Assembly: GCA_012295275.1 (NCBI GenBank)
Contig: CM022665.1
Span: forward strand, 48,791,064 to 48,855,063
Reading direction: 5' to 3'
DNA length: 64,000 nucleotides
Origin: Chrysomallon squamiferum
Taxonomy: Eukaryota; Mollusca; Gastropoda; Neomphalida; Peltospiridae
Shown here: piece by piece, positions 37,195 through 64,000 of the stretch
How the letters are laid out: each line of letters starts with the position of its first letter
Numbering within the stretch: position 1 is the stretch's first letter
Position numbers and translations under genes: made by a program
The notes under the pieces: model-generated
Told to the model about the DNA's origin: nothing
The model's input: only the letters and a program-made list of their open reading frames with translations
The model's database searches: none

Positions 37195-37725
37195 GTATGT
37201 CATAAGTAAACTGAAATAAAAATTGACAACCATTTAATAAACATAACGTAACATAAAAAGGGAAGAAAAAAACATGTAAAAAAGTAGTATCATTTTAAAG
37301 GTTATATATTCTTTTGAATTCATGTGTGGTATTTTAAGTAAACTTAAAGTAGATGGTTTCTTATAAGAAAACTGAAATAAAGATTAACAATTATTTAATA
37401 AATATAACTAGTAACATAAACAAAACAAAACCAAAATAAAATAAAATAAAATAAAATAAAATACAATGAAATAAAAAATAGTATATTTTTATAAGTTATT
37501 TATTCTTTTGAATTAATGTCTTGATATTTTAGGTGAACTGAAAGTAGGTGGTTTCTGAAGTAAAGATTGACATCTATTTAATAAATATAACAAGTAACTT
37601 CCAAAACAATGAAATAAAGAGGAGTAAAAAGAAGAGTATCATTTGATAGTTTATTTATTCTTTTGGAATTATGTCCCTTGATATTCTAGTAAAACTGAAA
37701 GTAGATGTGTTACAGGAAATAGAAA
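37195..37725. repeat. Diverged ~175-bp tandem repeat upstream of the TRANK1-like coding start
   Basis: Three units share 'actgaaataaagattgacaa', 'atttaataaatataactagtaac', 'ttattcttttgaattaatgt' and 'tgaaagtagatggtttct' with changes. A part of the unit ('gtcccttgatactttagttg') also occurs at about 36,650 next to the candidate first exon. From 37,730 to 38,820 I see only AT-rich intron-like DNA. Confidence 0.65.
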
Positions 37726-38857
37726 ATGGTTCACTGAAAATAGTGCGTGATGTCAGCAATTCAAACAGATAAAATATCTGATAAACTGATTATTTCTAGT
37801 ACACTTCACATAGAGAGATATATCTGCTTATTCTGCACCAAAAAAAAAACAAATTATAATTAACCAGATTTTTCAAAACAGAAAGAAATGAGAAATATGT
37901 TTGCATCATTTGGTGACAGATTTCATAAAATCCATAATGCCTGAATAGTTAAATCTTTATCAGTTACATTTACAACCATCAAACAACTGCGTGAGTATTA
38001 CTTTAAAAATATTTATTTATTTATTTTATCATACTTCAATATACAGTTAACTGACAATCTTATGCAAGATTAACTGACAGTTGGTATATTATTAAAACTG
38101 TCTGTGCAGTCAATTCTTGATCATATCTATTCCACAAAATTACAATATTTTGTTTTATATATCATAAATCTCCAAATGGTAAACATTTTAAACCATTTTA
38201 GCTCACCTAACCATTAAATATAAATAACAAATTTAAATATACATTTACAAAATTATAATTATTATTTTATCATTTAAAATTTAAAAATTAATATAAATTT
38301 TACAAAATAAGAGTTATCAATTTTATCATTATAAATTAAACAATTAAATACACATTTGCAAAATAATAATTATCAACATTATCATTATAAATTAAACATT
38401 TAAATATTACAAAATATTAGTTATTCTTTTATCATTATAATCATTACAAATTTTGTATATCAGTCTAAGTATTTAACTGAAATCATAAGTCTAAACTTAT
38501 TTATTAATCTTTGCCAGTATAGCATCTAAATTTTGCTAATAATGAAGTAGAACAACATTAGAAGTATCCAAATTATCAGATGAGCAGCAAAAATACACTC
38601 TTAACATATGCACATATGCTTTTTAATTATTTTTGTTTAAAGATTTTGCCACTATTAAGAAATATTCACCAGTTTTAATACTTAATATAACAAACAAAAA
38701 AAGAAGAAAAACATAAAAAAACATAAAAGGGACCCCCAAAAAATCTTGTTCATGCCAATTATCTCATCCTAAAGTAATCAATAACAAATAAATTATTCTT
38801 TTTTCTTCTACTTTTTCAGTAAGATTACTCTGAAAATTCACCATTGAATTTTCTATT

Positions 38858-64000
<25,143 letters not shown>

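Overview
The window is animal (metazoan) nuclear DNA: many-exon genes with GT-AG introns, very AT-rich intergenic DNA, dense microsatellites and minisatellites, Tc1-like transposon remains, and two gene families known only from animals or strongly animal in character. No marker identifies the species. The secreted PAN/EGF/ShKT proteins, the TRANK1-like gene and the repeat load suggest an aquatic invertebrate (lophotrochozoan or cnidarian, for example), but that is inference.

Left half (about 1-34,600): a small cluster of duplicated genes for secreted cysteine-rich proteins. Two copies look intact. Gene B (+ strand, 12,495-18,393, 9 exons, 317 aa) and gene C (- strand, 30,535-24,652, 10 exons, 350 aa) each encode a signal peptide, one PAN/Apple-like domain, a series of EGF-like domains, one ShKT domain and a six-cysteine C-terminal domain. 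Every intron is in phase 1. Copy A (+, 3,346-6,801) is a tandem duplicate of B, about 9.15 kb upstream. It is a pseudogene: the leader phase is broken, the PAN exon has a stop and frameshifts, an EGF cysteine is lost and the 3' exons are gone. A fourth relic, D (23,387-23,469, +), is only a promoter and leader exon. B and C point at each other (convergent), and their 3' ends, introns included, are far more alike than their 5' ends, as expected after gene conversion. The introns carry minisatellites that expanded differently in each copy, and a common repeat family flanks the copies in mirror-image orientation.

Middle (about 34,600-38,800): intergenic DNA with microsatellites, a possible poly(A)-tailed retroposon, diverged tandem repeats and a candidate first exon of the next gene.

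Right half (38,858 to beyond 64,000, +): a TRANK1-like gene (TPR and ankyrin repeat-containing protein 1). I could place 29 coding exons, all but two of which keep a consistent phase. Four successive modules of TPR exon, TPR exon, linker and ankyrin exon lead into an SF1 (UvrD/Rep-type) helicase core with Walker A, DETQD, GDT, NYRSH, EAKGLEFDDV and TALTRAR motifs, and then a long helical C-terminal region that runs off the window (more than 3,200 codons seen). Module 4 contains two opposite single-base frameshifts. One intron holds a roughly 2 kb minisatellite starting at the splice donor, two introns share a dispersed element, and another intron carries a decayed copy of part of the helicase exon.

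I saw no convincing rRNA, tRNA, CRISPR or prokaryotic feature. The two intact secreted genes probably act outside the cell. The TRANK1-like gene is an unrelated intracellular neighbour.
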